The translations under genes and the position numbers were made by a program. A stretch of DNA of 64,000 nucleotides from Mycobacterium barrassiae (GTDB taxonomy: Bacteria > Actinomycetota > Actinomycetes > Mycobacteriales > Mycobacteriaceae), in NCBI RefSeq assembly GCF_025822765.1, contig NZ_JACKUK010000029.1, positions 186,001 through 250,000 on the forward strand, given 5' to 3'. This document shows positions 53,430 through 62,731 of this stretch, piece after piece (positions within the stretch are counted from its first letter, which is position 1; the number at the start of each line of letters is the position of its first letter). Below the pieces are notes generated by a model. It saw only the letters and a list, made by a program, of their open reading frames with translations. It did no database searches and was not told where the DNA came from.

Positions 53430-54560
53430 TCAGCCGATCGCTTCGGCCCAGTGTTCCGCGAGGTACGCGGTCGCCTTGTCGGTCTGTTCGGGACTGGGCA
53501 CCGTGACCGGACCGTCGATGACCGGAATGGCGGACGCGACGGACTCGTCGAGCTTGCCGTCGGCCATCATGTTGTCAGCGCGCACCGGGCGCACACCGCC
53601 TGCGGCGTAGAGGTTCTGGCCTTCGTCGCTGAACAGGAACTCCTGCCACAGCCGGGCGGCGGCCGGATGGGGCGCGTCCTTGTTGATCGCCTGGTAGTAG
53701 TAACCCGCGACCGCATGGTCCGGCGGAACCAACACCTGCCACGACGGCAGCTTCTTGGTCTCGACGGCATTGAGGTAGTTCCAGTCGATGACCACCGGGG
53801 TCTGGCCGGACTCGATGGTCGCCGGGGTCGGGTCGACCGGCAGGAAGTTGCCCGCGTCGTTGAGCTTGCGGAAGAACTCCACCCCCGGCGCGATGTCGTC
53901 GGCGGATCCGCCCTGCGACAGCGCGACCATCAACACCCCGGAGAACGCCGCGCCGGCCTGGGTCGGATCGCCGTTGAGCGCAACCTTGCCCTGGTACTCG
54001 GGCTTGAGCAGGTCGTTGACCGACGTGACGGGCGGCACCTTGGCGGAGTCGAAGCCGATCGACATGTAGCCGCCGTAGTCGTTGACCCAGGCCCCGTCGG
54101 AGTCCTTGTACGCCGCCGGGATGTCGTCCCACACGGCCACCTTGTAGGGCGCGAACATCGCGGTGTTGGCGAGCGCGACCGACTGACCGAGGTCGAAGAC
54201 GTCGGGCGCGGAGCTGCGGCCGCGCTGCTGGTTCGCCGCGTTGATCTCATCCTGGCTCGCGGCGTCCGGCTGCGCCGAATTCACCTTGATGCCGTACTTG
54301 TCCTCGAACGCCTTGATGATTGCGCCGTAGTTGGCCCAATCCGGCGGCAGGGCAATGACATTCAGTTCGCCCTCCTTCTTGGCCGCCTCCTCGAGACCCG
54401 CCAGGCCGCCGAAGTCCTCCGCCGACGTCGCCTCACGGGCGTTGACACCGGACTGCGTCTGCTCTTCGGGCTTGTCTTTCTCCGGGGGCGCGCAACCGAT
54501 GAGGCCGGCGAACAGCAGAATCGATGCGGCCGCGGCCGCCACCAGACGTGAGGACTTCAT
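53430..54560 (-). CDS. ABC importer substrate-binding lipoprotein
   Basis: 376 residues from ATG 54560 (MKSSRLVAAAAAS). Lipobox LIGC near residue 23, so lipid-anchored. Family 1/6 extracellular binding protein with ELNVIALPPDWANYGAIIKAFEDKYGIKV near 65 and a C-terminal domain with VVIDWNYLNAVETKK. The conserved start of the fold (PPDWANYG) is like binding proteins for polyamines, iron or phosphonates. First gene of the importer operon; divergent from the gene at 54742. Confidence 0.92.
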   Translation of the reverse strand: MKSSRLVAAAAASILLFAGLIGCAPPEKDKPEEQTQSGVNAREATSAEDFGGLAGLEEAAKKEGELNVIALPPDWANYGAIIKAFEDKYGIKVNSAQPDAASQDEINAANQQRGRSSAPDVFDLGQSVALANTAMFAPYKVAVWDDIPAAYKDSDGAWVNDYGGYMSIGFDSAKVPPVTSVNDLLKPEYQGKVALNGDPTQAGAAFSGVLMVALSQGGSADDIAPGVEFFRKLNDAGNFLPVDPTPATIESGQTPVVIDWNYLNAVETKKLPSWQVLVPPDHAVAGYYYQAINKDAPHPAAARLWQEFLFSDEGQNLYAAGGVRPVRADNMMADGKLDESVASAIPVIDGPVTVPSPEQTDKATAYLAEHWAEAIG

Positions 54561-54741
54561 TGCCGAACCTTCCGATGGGCAATCGACGGCGCAGTGGCGC
54601 GATGGTGACTGCTCTGCGTCGCGGCGGGAAACGTTTGCATACGCGGCGCTCGACCCTACCGTGGCCGCGCCGCCGCCGGTGTGTGTTCCCACGACTTTGA
54701 TCACCGCACATACACGCAGGTAACAGCGCTAACATCGGGAG

Positions 54742-55332
54742 GTGGCCGAACGCGAAGCCTCGGGGGACTTCGACTACCTGCTCGGCGACCTGGCCGAAGC
54801 CCCGGCGCAAACAGCTGAGACAGACGTAGTGGACGACGGTGCGCCGCCGGTACCCGAACCGCCCGACGAGTTGGACGCCACACCGCCTGTCCGTGACGGG
54901 GCTTTCGACGCGTTCGACTCGAGCACCTGGTACTTCGAACCCGCCCGGCCGCCGTGGTATCGGCGCAGGCAGGCGCTGATCGCGTGGGTCGCCGCAGGAA
55001 CCGCCGCGGCGGCGCTGGTGGTCTCGGCGGTTGTGCTGATCGTCCGGGCGCCCGGAAGCGGAGAGGACAACACGACGTCGGTCGACCCGACCGCTCCGAC
55101 GACTTCGGCGTCCACCGAACCCCCCACCAGTCGCCAGCCGTCGGCGTCACCGTCGTCGGCGCCGCCACCGCCCCCACCACCGCCGGAGGAGTCGGCAGCA
55201 CCCATCGAGGCGCCCCCGGCGCAGACCGTGCGCCCCCAGCGGCCGCCACGCGCCACCAAAGAACCCGAGATCGGGGTCACGCGAACTCCGGTCACGCGCT
55301 CACCCATCAGCGTCGCGCCGCGGGCGCGCTGA
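54742..55332 (+). CDS. Membrane-anchored Pro-rich protein
   Basis: 196 residues from GTG 54742. Acidic cytoplasmic N-terminus (1-75; FDYLLGDLAEAP), one membrane helix (about 78-102, ALIAWVAAGTAAAALVVSAVVLIV), then an extracellular tail rich in Pro, Ser and Thr with a run of eight prolines near 140-150 and basic end. No family recognised; such layouts occur in mycobacterial envelope proteins. Ends at a strong bidirectional hairpin. Confidence 0.75.
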   Translation: MAEREASGDFDYLLGDLAEAPAQTAETDVVDDGAPPVPEPPDELDATPPVRDGAFDAFDSSTWYFEPARPPWYRRRQALIAWVAAGTAAAALVVSAVVLIVRAPGSGEDNTTSVDPTAPTTSASTEPPTSRQPSASPSSAPPPPPPPPEESAAPIEAPPAQTVRPQRPPRATKEPEIGVTRTPVTRSPISVAPRAR

Positions 55333-55341
55333 CATATGCGA

Positions 55342-55369
55342 GAGGCGGGAGACTTTCGCCTCCCGCCTC
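55342..55369. terminator. Bidirectional terminator hairpin
   Basis: Perfect 10-base arms GAGGCGGGAG (55342-55351) and CTCCCGCCTC (55360-55369) around an 8-base loop, placed between the convergent genes ending at 55332 and 55383. A classical rho-independent-like stem for both; a T-tract is weak, as is usual in mycobacteria. Confidence 0.85.
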
Positions 55370-55382
55370 ATGCTTTCGATGG

Positions 55383-55640
55383 TCAGCGTCCGTGGCCGCC
55401 GTGATGGAACACCAGCGCCGGTACCCCGTATCCGAAGAACGGGTACTGGAGCTGGCCTGCCTGCACGGCGACGTCGCTCGGGGTGGCAGTCACCTGCGCG
55501 TTGCCCGGCGATTCGACGAGCGTGGCGCCGCCGGTGTTGACCGTCTGCGGGCCCGTCGGTGCGGCAGCGGCGATCGGGGCGAGCCCGATTGCGCCCGCAG
55601 CCGCCGCCAAAGCCACCGTCGCAATGAAACGCTTCTTCAT
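55383..55640 (-). CDS. Small secreted protein, 85 residues
   Basis: From ATG 55640 with AGGAGG six bases upstream. Signal peptide MKKRFIATVALAAAAGA, cleavage near AAA-APTG (about 27), then a 58-residue mature protein ending FHHGGHGR, with PQTVNTGGATLVESPGNAQ. Glycine/histidine-rich end may bind metal (inference). No known family. A perfect 20-base palindrome lies 19 bases upstream of the start and probably controls it. Confidence 0.78.
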   Translation of the reverse strand: MKKRFIATVALAAAAGAIGLAPIAAAAPTGPQTVNTGGATLVESPGNAQVTATPSDVAVQAGQLQYPFFGYGVPALVFHHGGHGR

Positions 55641-55659
55641 TGCATCCTCCTCATATTTC

Positions 55660-55679
55660 GAAACTGAACGTTCAGTTTC
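55660..55679. promoter_or_regulatory. Perfect 20-base palindrome, candidate TetR operator
   Basis: GAAACTGAACGTTCAGTTTC is a perfect inverted repeat with no spacer, 19 bases upstream of the small secreted-protein start and 68 bases beyond the end of the adjacent TetR gene. Operators with a TGAACGTTCA core are typical of TetR/AcrR repressors. The TetR gene at 55748 is the obvious candidate; binding is inferred. Confidence 0.65.
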
Positions 55680-55747
55680 AGTAAGTGGAACGCACGGGCT
55701 CGCCCCTATCAGTCCACGACTGGAGGGTGCGCTGCATCACAACCGGT

Positions 55748-56365
55748 CTACTCGGGCACGGCGAAGCCGCGCATCGCCCCGTCGACCAGGGCGTCGGCGG
55801 AGGCGTCGTCGAGCGGAGCGTGGCCAAGCAGCAGGCGGTAGAGCATCGGGCCGATCAGCTGGTCGAGCGCGGCGTCCGCGTCGAGGTCGGGCCGCAGTTC
55901 GCCGCGCGCCACCCCGCGTGCCCACACCGTCTTCATCAGCTTTCGACGCGGTTCCGCCAGACGCTCGTACAGCTCTGCCTTCAGCTGCTGATCACTCTGC
56001 GCCTCCCCGACCAGCTGTGCGAAGACTCGGCCGCTGGCGCCGGTGTAGAAGTGCGCGACACCGCGGATCACCCGGCGGAAGTCCTCGGCCGTGGAACCGG
56101 TATCGGGGTCGGGCGACTCGGCCATCATCTCGGTGAGGAACGCTTCGATGGCCACCGCGTACTTGTTGGGCCACCACTTGTAGATCGTCGCCTTGCTGGC
56201 ACCGCTGCGGCTGGCGATCTGCTCGGTCGTCATCGCGCGCAGGCCCACCTCCTGCAACAGTTCCGAGGTGGCGCGCAGCACCGCGACACGCGATTGCTCG
56301 CTGCGCGGGCGCCCGGGGCTGCGCGGCTGCGCGCCCTGGGCGGTGCTCGGGCTCACGCCTATCAC
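55748..56365 (-). CDS. TetR/AcrR family regulator
   Basis: 205 residues from GTG 56365; GTG 56356 (VSPSTAQ) is equally possible. [10 protein letters not shown] basic stretch, helix-turn-helix at about 30-75 ([21 protein letters not shown]), and a TetR_C domain of the AefR-like type with [18 protein letters not shown]. Transcribed toward the secreted-protein gene that has the perfect palindrome in its promoter. Divergent from the F420-type oxidoreductase gene by 123 bases. Confidence 0.88.
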   Translation of the reverse strand: MIGVSPSTAQGAQPRSPGRPRSEQSRVAVLRATSELLQEVGLRAMTTEQIASRSGASKATIYKWWPNKYAVAIEAFLTEMMAESPDPDTGSTAEDFRRVIRGVAHFYTGASGRVFAQLVGEAQSDQQLKAELYERLAEPRRKLMKTVWARGVARGELRPDLDADAALDQLIGPMLYRLLLGHAPLDDASADALVDGAMRGFAVPE

Positions 56366-56488
56366 TATCGACCACCCGCGGGCCCCCGCACGCTCGAACG
56401 TGCTTTCTCAGCGCATGTCCACGGGTGTCAGGCAGCGTTCTCGTCCGCGCTCCGCAGTGCGTCGAGGCGTCGGATTAGTCTCGGATCC

Positions 56489-56908
56489 ATGGCCGACTCC
56501 GACGCTGAGGCCGCGTTCGCGCAATCGCCCATCGCGATGCTCGCCACGGTCGGGCCCGATGGTGCACCGCACGTCGTGCCGGTTGTGTTCGCGGTGAACA
56601 CCTCCCGCGAACAGCCCGTCATATACACCGCTGTCGACGCCAAACGTAAGACCACCCAGCGCCTGCAACGGCTGGCCAACATCGAGGCCAACCCACGAGT
56701 GAGCATGCTCGTCGACCACTACGACGAGGACTGGACGCAGCTCTGGTGGGTGCGCGCCGACGGCCTGGCGGAGATTCACTACAGCGGCGACGAGATGGCC
56801 GCCGGCTACGCCCTCCTGCGCCGCAAATACGTTCAGTACCAACGAATTGCGCTCGACGGGCCGGTAGTGACGGTCACGGTGAGCCGGTGGGCGTCCTGGC
56901 AGGCGTGA
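56489..56908 (+). CDS. PPOX-class F420-dependent oxidoreductase, Rv0121c-like
   Basis: 139 residues from ATG 56489. Split-barrel flavin/F420-binding fold with [24 protein letters not shown] at about 12-36 and [32 protein letters not shown]. Matches the small family next to fusA2 in M. tuberculosis (Rv0121c-Rv0120c). F420 is the likely cofactor; substrate unknown. 157 bases before fusA2. Confidence 0.87.
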   Translation: MADSDAEAAFAQSPIAMLATVGPDGAPHVVPVVFAVNTSREQPVIYTAVDAKRKTTQRLQRLANIEANPRVSMLVDHYDEDWTQLWWVRADGLAEIHYSGDEMAAGYALLRRKYVQYQRIALDGPVVTVTVSRWASWQA

Positions 56909-57065
56909 CGTCGGCCGCCTAGCCGTTCATGGCCCTTCACGCGAGTAGATCTGGCCGCAGATCCCGCGGATTGTGCGAATCCCTTGTGCTCGGTGTCGGT
57001 TCGGAGAATTGTGGATCAACAGATCCGATGGGAAGCACAGTCGCTTCCCGGGAGAGGGAACCGTC

Positions 57066-59222
57066 ATGGCTGACAAGACGACAACTTCCCAGGCCGGAGC
57101 CGCCCCCACCGCGGACAGTCCGGCCGCCATCCGCAATGTGGTGCTGGTGGGCCCATCGGGTGGCGGCAAAACCACACTCGTCGAGGCGCTGCTCGTCGCC
57201 GCCGGAGTGCTCAACAGACCGGGATCGGTCGTCGACGGGACCACCGTCTGCGACTGCGATGAGGCGGAGATCGCGCAACAGCGCTCGGTCGGCCTCGCGC
57301 TCGCGTCGCTGGAACACGACGAGGTCAAGGTCAACCTGATCGATACGCCCGGCTATGCCGACTTCGTCGGCGAACTGCGGGCAGGGCTGCGCGCCGCCGA
57401 CTGCGCACTGTTCGTCGTCGCGGCCAACGAGGAGGTCGACGAGCCGACCAAATCGCTGTGGCTGGAGTGCAGCCAGGTCGGCATGCCACGCGCGGTGCTC
57501 ATCACCAAGCTCGACCACGCCCGAGCGAACTACGAAAACGCGTTGGCCGCGGCCCAGCAGGCGTTCGGCGACAAGGTGCTGCCGCTGTACCTGCCCGCCG
57601 ACTCACCGTGCACCGGGCTCATCGGGCTCCTCTCGCAGACCCACTACGAGTACGCCAACGGCAAGCGCACCGGATCCCATGATCCCGACGCGTCCTACGC
57701 CGATGCGATCGAGGAGATGCGGGGCAGCCTGATCGAGGGAATCATCGAGGAGTCCGAGGACGAGACGCTGATGGAGCGGTATCTCGGGGGTGAGGAGATC
57801 GACCAGTCGGTGCTGATCGATGACCTCGAGAAGGCCGTCGCACGCGGGTCGTTCTTCCCGGTGATCCCCGTGTGCAGCACGACGGGAGTCGGCACCCTCG
57901 AGCTGCTGGAGATCATCACCAGTGGCTTCCCGTCCCCACCCGAGCACCAACTCCCCGAGGTGTTCACCCAGCAGGGCAAGTCCCGCGAAAGCCTGCCGTG
58001 TGATCCGTCCGGACCGCTGCTCGCCGAAGTCGTCAAGACCACGTCGGACCCGTACGTCGGCCGGGTCAGCCTGGTGCGGGTGTTCTCCGGAACCATCACC
58101 CCCGACGCGACGGTCCATGTGTCCGGCCACTTCTCGTCGTTCTTCGGCACCAACGGCGGCGACAGCGCGGCGCACGCCGATCATGACGAGGACGAGCGCA
58201 TCGGCACCCTGTCCTTTCCGCTCGGCAAGCAACAGCGGCCGGCCCCCTCGGTGGTGGCGGGTGACATCTGCGCCATCGGCCGGCTGTCCCGCGCAGAGAC
58301 CGGTGACACCCTGTCCAGCAAGGCCGACCCGCTGGTGCTGAAGCCGTGGACGATGCCCGAACCGCTGTTGCCGATGGCGGTGCAGCCGCACGCCAAGACC
58401 GACGAGGACAAGCTCGCGGTCGGCCTGCAGCGACTCGCCGCGGAGGATCCGACGCTGCGCATCGAGCAGAATCCCGAGACGCATCAGATCGTGCTGTGGA
58501 CGATGGGCGAGGCGCACGCCGGGGTGGTGCTCGATGGGCTGTCGCGGCGCTACGGCGTTTCCGTTGACGCCGTCGAACTGCGGGTGCCGCTGCGAGAGAC
58601 GTTCGGCGGCAAGGCCAAAGGCCACGGCCGGCACGTCAAGCAGTCGGGTGGACACGGCCAGTTCGCGGTGTGCGACATCGAGGTCGAACCGTTGCCGGAA
58701 GGCAGCGGATTCGAGTTCGTCGACAAGGTCGTCGGCGGCGCGGTCCCACGCAACTTCATCCCCAGCGTCGAGAAGGGCGTCCGCGCGCAGATGGAGAAGG
58801 GGGTCGCCGCGGGTTATCCGGTGGTCGACATCCGGGTGACGCTGTTCGACGGCAAGGCGCACAGCGTCGACTCGTCCGACTTCGCCTTCCAGATGGCTGG
58901 TGGATTGGCGCTGCGCGAGGCGGCAGCGGCGACCAAGATCACGCTGCTGGAGCCCGTCGACGACGTCTCGGTCGTCGTGCCCGACGATTTCGTCGGCGCG
59001 GTGATGAGCGACCTGGCGGGCAGGCGTGGCCGGGTACTCGGCACCGACAAGGTCGGCGAGGACCGCACGGTCGTGCACGCCGAGATTCCCGAGGTGGAGT
59101 TGACCCGTTACGCGATCGACCTGCGCTCGCTGGCCCACGGCGCCGGCTCCTTCACCCGGTCCTTCGCCCGCTATGAGCCGATGCCCGAGCAGGCCGCGGC
59201 GAAGGTGCGCGCCCCCGCGTAG
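57066..59222 (+). CDS. fusA2: Elongation factor G-like protein EF-G2 (FusA2)
   Basis: 718 residues from ATG 57066, with GGAG spaced nine bases upstream. Translational GTPase: P-loop GPSGGGKTT near 31, DTPGYADF near 95, TKLDHAR near 148 (unusual for NKxD), then domain II, domain IV (HGRHVKQSGGHGQFAVCDIEV) and EF-G C-terminal domains. Mycobacterial EF-G2 binds ribosomes but is reported to lack ribosome-stimulated GTPase activity. A second, canonical fusA should exist elsewhere. Role in recycling or stress is unsettled. Confidence 0.93.
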   Translation: MADKTTTSQAGAAPTADSPAAIRNVVLVGPSGGGKTTLVEALLVAAGVLNRPGSVVDGTTVCDCDEAEIAQQRSVGLALASLEHDEVKVNLIDTPGYADFVGELRAGLRAADCALFVVAANEEVDEPTKSLWLECSQVGMPRAVLITKLDHARANYENALAAAQQAFGDKVLPLYLPADSPCTGLIGLLSQTHYEYANGKRTGSHDPDASYADAIEEMRGSLIEGIIEESEDETLMERYLGGEEIDQSVLIDDLEKAVARGSFFPVIPVCSTTGVGTLELLEIITSGFPSPPEHQLPEVFTQQGKSRESLPCDPSGPLLAEVVKTTSDPYVGRVSLVRVFSGTITPDATVHVSGHFSSFFGTNGGDSAAHADHDEDERIGTLSFPLGKQQRPAPSVVAGDICAIGRLSRAETGDTLSSKADPLVLKPWTMPEPLLPMAVQPHAKTDEDKLAVGLQRLAAEDPTLRIEQNPETHQIVLWTMGEAHAGVVLDGLSRRYGVSVDAVELRVPLRETFGGKAKGHGRHVKQSGGHGQFAVCDIEVEPLPEGSGFEFVDKVVGGAVPRNFIPSVEKGVRAQMEKGVAAGYPVVDIRVTLFDGKAHSVDSSDFAFQMAGGLALREAAAATKITLLEPVDDVSVVVPDDFVGAVMSDLAGRRGRVLGTDKVGEDRTVVHAEIPEVELTRYAIDLRSLAHGAGSFTRSFARYEPMPEQAAAKVRAPA

Positions 59223-59226
59223 TGCA

Positions 59227-59829
59227 CTACTGACGCGTCAGGTGGTACTGCAGGCTGAAGTACACCTCGCGCAGGAGCATCGGCACCTGCGTGGCCAGGG
59301 TTTCGAAACGGCTGGTTCGCGTCGGAGACGGATGCGCGTCCAGCCCGAGATCCCCGGCCATCCGCATGGCGCGGCGCATATGCAGCGGATCGCTGACGAT
59401 GAGCACTCGGCGCAGGGCGTGTTCGGCAAGCACCGGATCGGTGAACAGCAGGTTCTGTCTGGTGGTGCGCGACCGTTTCTCGACGAGGATCCGGTCCGCC
59501 GGGATGCCTGCTCTGATCAGCCAGTCGCGACCGGCGTCGGCTTCGGCGACCGAATCGCCGTGTCCGACACCGCCCGTCACGACGACCCAATCGACTTGTC
59601 CGGCTTCGAACAACCCGGCGGCGTGCCGCAAACGCTCCGCGAACACTGGCGTCGGCGCACCGTCGTGTACAGCCGCGCCGAGGACGACGGCCGCGTCGGC
59701 GGGCGCGGTGTCGGACTGCCGACTGAACGCGACGATATCCACGGCCATGCCGATGACAACCGCCAGCAACAGCGCCAGGACGATCGCGATGCCTCGGGCC
59801 AGGCGACCCAACGGATGGCGCGCAGCCAC
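59227..59829 (-). CDS. YdcF/SanA-like DUF218 membrane protein
   Basis: 200 residues from GTG 59829; the frame is open to 59928. One N-terminal membrane helix (about 13-33), then a DUF218 domain with [12 protein letters not shown] near 50, [12 protein letters not shown] near 85, [13 protein letters not shown] near 120 and [10 protein letters not shown] near 145. Related proteins (SanA, ElyC) act on envelope polysaccharide metabolism; role here unknown. Convergent with fusA2, four bases apart. Confidence 0.85.
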   Translation of the reverse strand: MAARHPLGRLARGIAIVLALLLAVVIGMAVDIVAFSRQSDTAPADAAVVLGAAVHDGAPTPVFAERLRHAAGLFEAGQVDWVVVTGGVGHGDSVAEADAGRDWLIRAGIPADRILVEKRSRTTRQNLLFTDPVLAEHALRRVLIVSDPLHMRRAMRMAGDLGLDAHPSPTRTSRFETLATQVPMLLREVYFSLQYHLTRQ

Positions 59830-59957
59830 GCCCCCATGATGCCAGCGCTGAGGTGGGTCTATGGGGGCTAGCCGGTAGTCGAGACTTCCGTTTCCGGTAC
59901 CTGCGATGGATGCCAGCGGTGCAGACATCGCACCGCCGGCACGGAAAAGTCCCCTAC

Positions 59958-60539
59958 GTGCCTGAAAACGATGCGTTGCTCACCGCCCGCTTCGAGCGGG
60001 ACGCGATTCCACTGATTCACGAGTTCTACCGCCACGCGCTGAAGCTGACCCACGATCACGCCGACGCCGAAGACCTGTTGCAGGAGACCGCGGCGAAGGC
60101 GTTCGCCGGTTTCCACGGGTTCCGCGACGGCACCAATCTGGCCGGCTGGCTGTACCGCATACTGCTGAACAGCCACATCAGCTCGTACCGCAAACAACAA
60201 CGGCGCCCAGCCCAGTGGTTGACCGACGAGTTCACCGACGGACAGCTGGTGGCCGAGGCGGCGCACACCTCACACGGGTTGCGCTCGGCCGAGGACGAGG
60301 TCCTTGACCTGATCGGCGACGACAACATCCAGGAGGCGATGCGCCAGCTGCCCGAAAAGCTGCGTACCGCACCGTATTACGCCGATGTCGAGGGGCTGCG
60401 CATCAACGAGATCGCCGAGATCACCGGCGCCCCGCCCGGCACCGTGATGACACGCGTGCACCGCGCCCGGATTCGACTGCGCGGCCTGCTCGCCGACGTC
60501 GCACGGGCAAGGGGCTACACGCTGGACGACGCTGCCTAG
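59958..60539 (+). CDS. ECF sigma factor, SigH-like
   Basis: 193 residues from GTG 59958 ([18 protein letters not shown]). Sigma region 2 ([33 protein letters not shown]) and region 4 ([24 protein letters not shown]). Strongly like mycobacterial SigH, which drives oxidative and heat-stress genes from GGAA-N18-GTT promoters and is held by the zinc anti-sigma factor RshA. No RshA-like gene follows: the next gene encodes a cysteine-free small membrane protein. Probably one of the SigH paralogues common in fast growers. Confidence 0.9.
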   Translation: MPENDALLTARFERDAIPLIHEFYRHALKLTHDHADAEDLLQETAAKAFAGFHGFRDGTNLAGWLYRILLNSHISSYRKQQRRPAQWLTDEFTDGQLVAEAAHTSHGLRSAEDEVLDLIGDDNIQEAMRQLPEKLRTAPYYADVEGLRINEIAEITGAPPGTVMTRVHRARIRLRGLLADVARARGYTLDDAA

Positions 60540-60588
60540 GTCTGCTGCCTAGATCTGCCGCCTAAGACCTGCCAGGAGGAGGGGCCTG

Positions 60589-60807
60589 ATGATGACCACA
60601 CGTTTCGACCGCCGGGTAGCCCGCCGCGCCGTGCACCCTCGTCCGGTCCTCAACGCCACCACCGCACGATCGCTGATCACGCATCTGGCGACGACGCTGG
60701 TGCTCGGAGTCGTTGCGCTGGTGGCCGTTTGGCAGTTCATGTTCGACGGCGTCACACCCCACCACGCGAAGGCGTCTTCGCACAATTCCTCGGTTTCGCA
60801 CCACTAG
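60589..60807 (+). CDS. Small single-helix membrane protein
   Basis: 72 residues from ATG 60589, with AGGAGGAGG nine bases upstream. Basic N-terminus (TTRFDRRVARRAVHPRP), one membrane helix (about 30-52), then a short tail with several His and Ser (PHHAKASSHNSSVSHH). No Cys. It lies 49 bases after the SigH-like gene, where an anti-sigma factor would be expected, but has none of its zinc motif. Function unknown. Its stop overlaps the convergent gene. Confidence 0.6.
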   Translation: MMTTRFDRRVARRAVHPRPVLNATTARSLITHLATTLVLGVVALVAVWQFMFDGVTPHHAKASSHNSSVSHH

Positions 60808-61532
60808 CGCGGCGGATCACCCGCCCAGCTGAAGCTGTTGACGTATTTGCCCATGTCCAAAGCGATTTGGGTGTTCGCGCCGGACGGCTTACCGAATCCG
60901 AAATCGGGTCCGAACTCGTGGTACGGTCCCACCGCCGATGCGACGAGCGCGACGTCGTTCTTGATCGCCACCATGATCAGTACCCGCATCCTCTGGTAGT
61001 TGCTGTTGGCGCCCTGGGGCCACCAGTCGACGATCTCGCCGTACCCAGGCTGGTAGCCGACCATCGCGTTGGGAATCTCGTAGGCGGTGCGGGTATCTGG
61101 AAACCTGTTCTTCACCAGTTCTTTGGCGATCTGCTCTGCTGAGCGGTTGCCGGCGGGCACGCTGAAGAACTGCATGCTGCCACCATCACCGCCGAGGAAC
61201 TCGGCAATCACTTTGTTCGACTCGGTGGTGATGCGATAGGCCGAACTCGGCGCTGGATGCGACACCGAGAACGAACCGTCCGCTGCGGTGAAACGCGGAT
61301 TGATCGCGACCGGAGTCCCCGTGGGGGGCCTGCCGCACTCCGGCGGACACACGTAGCGCACGGGCGGCTTGTGGATGATCGCCGACAACCCGACCAGCGC
61401 CCCCGCCACGACGGCGATGACGGCGAACCAGGTGAGCACCAATCGGGTCCGCGACGTGCGACGAGGCGGGACGGCCTGGTAGGTCGCGGCCGGAACCGCA
61501 TACCCCGGAAAGAATGTCAGCGGCGCAGTCAT
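60804..61532 (-). CDS. Membrane-anchored protein of unknown function
   Basis: 242 residues from ATG 61532, overlapping the previous gene as ATGA. Short cytoplasmic N-terminus, one membrane helix (about 30-53), then an extracytoplasmic domain beginning with two Cys (RYVCPPECGRPP) and containing AINPRFTAADGSFSVSHPAPSS and VGYQPGYGEIVDWWPQG. No family named with confidence. Third gene of a run with the S53 peptidase and zinc-ribbon protein; it may be a partner or substrate of that peptidase (inference). Confidence 0.75.
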   Translation of the reverse strand: MTAPLTFFPGYAVPAATYQAVPPRRTSRTRLVLTWFAVIAVVAGALVGLSAIIHKPPVRYVCPPECGRPPTGTPVAINPRFTAADGSFSVSHPAPSSAYRITTESNKVIAEFLGGDGGSMQFFSVPAGNRSAEQIAKELVKNRFPDTRTAYEIPNAMVGYQPGYGEIVDWWPQGANSNYQRMRVLIMVAIKNDVALVASAVGPYHEFGPDFGFGKPSGANTQIALDMGKYVNSFSWAGDPPR

Positions 61533-62731
61533 GCTTCGTCGGGCCCGGCCCCGCCCCGCACCGGCCGGGCGTCGCGCCGCGATCGGCGTGACGAGCGCGA
61601 CGACGCCCTGGTCGCCACCCCGCATGCGGGGCAGAAAGCCATGTCGGGAACCACGTGCCCACAGTGCGTGCACAGCAGCGGCTCGTCGGACTGGATTTTG
61701 TCGTGTGCCTCGTGCAGCAGCGCCAGGTGCAGACCGACCCGGAGCACCAGCAGCGCAACCAATGCCAGCGCCAGGTAGATGACGAGCATCAACAACTGCG
61801 GGACACGAGCGACGTCGATCAGACCAAGGCCCAGGTAGACGGCGAGTATCGCTGCCGCAAGCGCGACGAGGACCAGCCGCACCATGCCGGGATGCTGGTT
61901 CTTCTTGCTCTCCGGGCGCGTGAACCACAGTGCCGCACCGATCAATCCGCCCGCCGCGGCCGTGATCAACGGTATTGCGATTCCCCTGATACCCGCCTCG
62001 ACGATGAGGCTTTCCATCGGACGTTTACTGATCACACCGGTGCCGAACAGCGGAGCGGACCGCGTCATCGCCGCCGCAGCCATGAAGGTGAGTGCGCCCA
62101 ACATGCCGATCCTGAAGCCGTCCAATGCTTCTCGTGAGGATGGCCGCAAGATCCTGACGACAACCGCCGGCATCTGCATCAGGATCACCCCACCGAGCGG
62201 GATGCCGATCCCCACGCGCAACATCGGCATGCCCACAATGGCGGCGCCCAGACCAACCTCATAGGACCGGACGACCATGGCGCCCGTCAGCAGCACCCAT
62301 CCCACCCCGAGTGCAATACCCAATACCGCAGTGAGCACCAAAGTGCCAATGGGAAAGTCGCGGAAGCCATCTGACTCACGGAGATAGATGAAGAACAGCA
62401 CCGGTAGGCCCAGCGTGCCGGTGGTGATCAGCGCGGCAGGCAGGCGCAGAAGGGTGAATGCGATCAGGCACACCAGTAACACGACCAGACCGAGCCGGAA
62501 CGCGGTCCGGGACCGCTGGGCCAGATGCGGAAACAGCGAGCTGGCCAACGACACCTGTAGCAGGTGTTCGTTCGGTGCCGCTCCGTAGTTCCGCATACGC
62601 AACCAGTCTGGGCCTTCTCCCCGCCGCGCTTCCAGATGGCATCCGCACAGTCCGCAGTACTCTCCGGCAGGAACATCGGTCTTGCAAATGCGGCACTCCG
62701 TGGTCGGCACGGAGTCGTCGGGCGTCGTCAT
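61529..62731 (-). CDS. Polytopic membrane protein flanked by zinc ribbons
   Basis: 400 residues from ATG 62731. N-terminal zinc ribbon with CRICKTDVPAGEYCGLCGC near 13-31 (two CxxC pairs), about eight membrane helices (about 78-335), and a C-terminal zinc ribbon CTHCGHVVPDMAFCPACG near 357-375, then a basic Ser/Arg tail. The hydrophobic core has no recognised transporter motif. Overlaps the S53 gene upstream (ATGA) and the membrane-anchored gene downstream (ATGA), so the three are very probably made together. Confidence 0.82.
   Translation of the reverse strand: MTTPDDSVPTTECRICKTDVPAGEYCGLCGCHLEARRGEGPDWLRMRNYGAAPNEHLLQVSLASSLFPHLAQRSRTAFRLGLVVLLVCLIAFTLLRLPAALITTGTLGLPVLFFIYLRESDGFRDFPIGTLVLTAVLGIALGVGWVLLTGAMVVRSYEVGLGAAIVGMPMLRVGIGIPLGGVILMQMPAVVVRILRPSSREALDGFRIGMLGALTFMAAAAMTRSAPLFGTGVISKRPMESLIVEAGIRGIAIPLITAAAGGLIGAALWFTRPESKKNQHPGMVRLVLVALAAAILAVYLGLGLIDVARVPQLLMLVIYLALALVALLVLRVGLHLALLHEAHDKIQSDEPLLCTHCGHVVPDMAFCPACGVATRASSRSSRRSRRDARPVRGGAGPDEA

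Noticed and set aside
57603-59138. 511-codon frame on the minus strand inside fusA2
   Set aside because: Antisense shadow of a conserved translation factor, with Arg/His/Gln-rich composition and no domain.
60538-60588. Short CTGCCTAG-like direct repeats after the sigma factor gene
   Set aside because: Three imperfect copies of about ten bases only, with no link to a known element.
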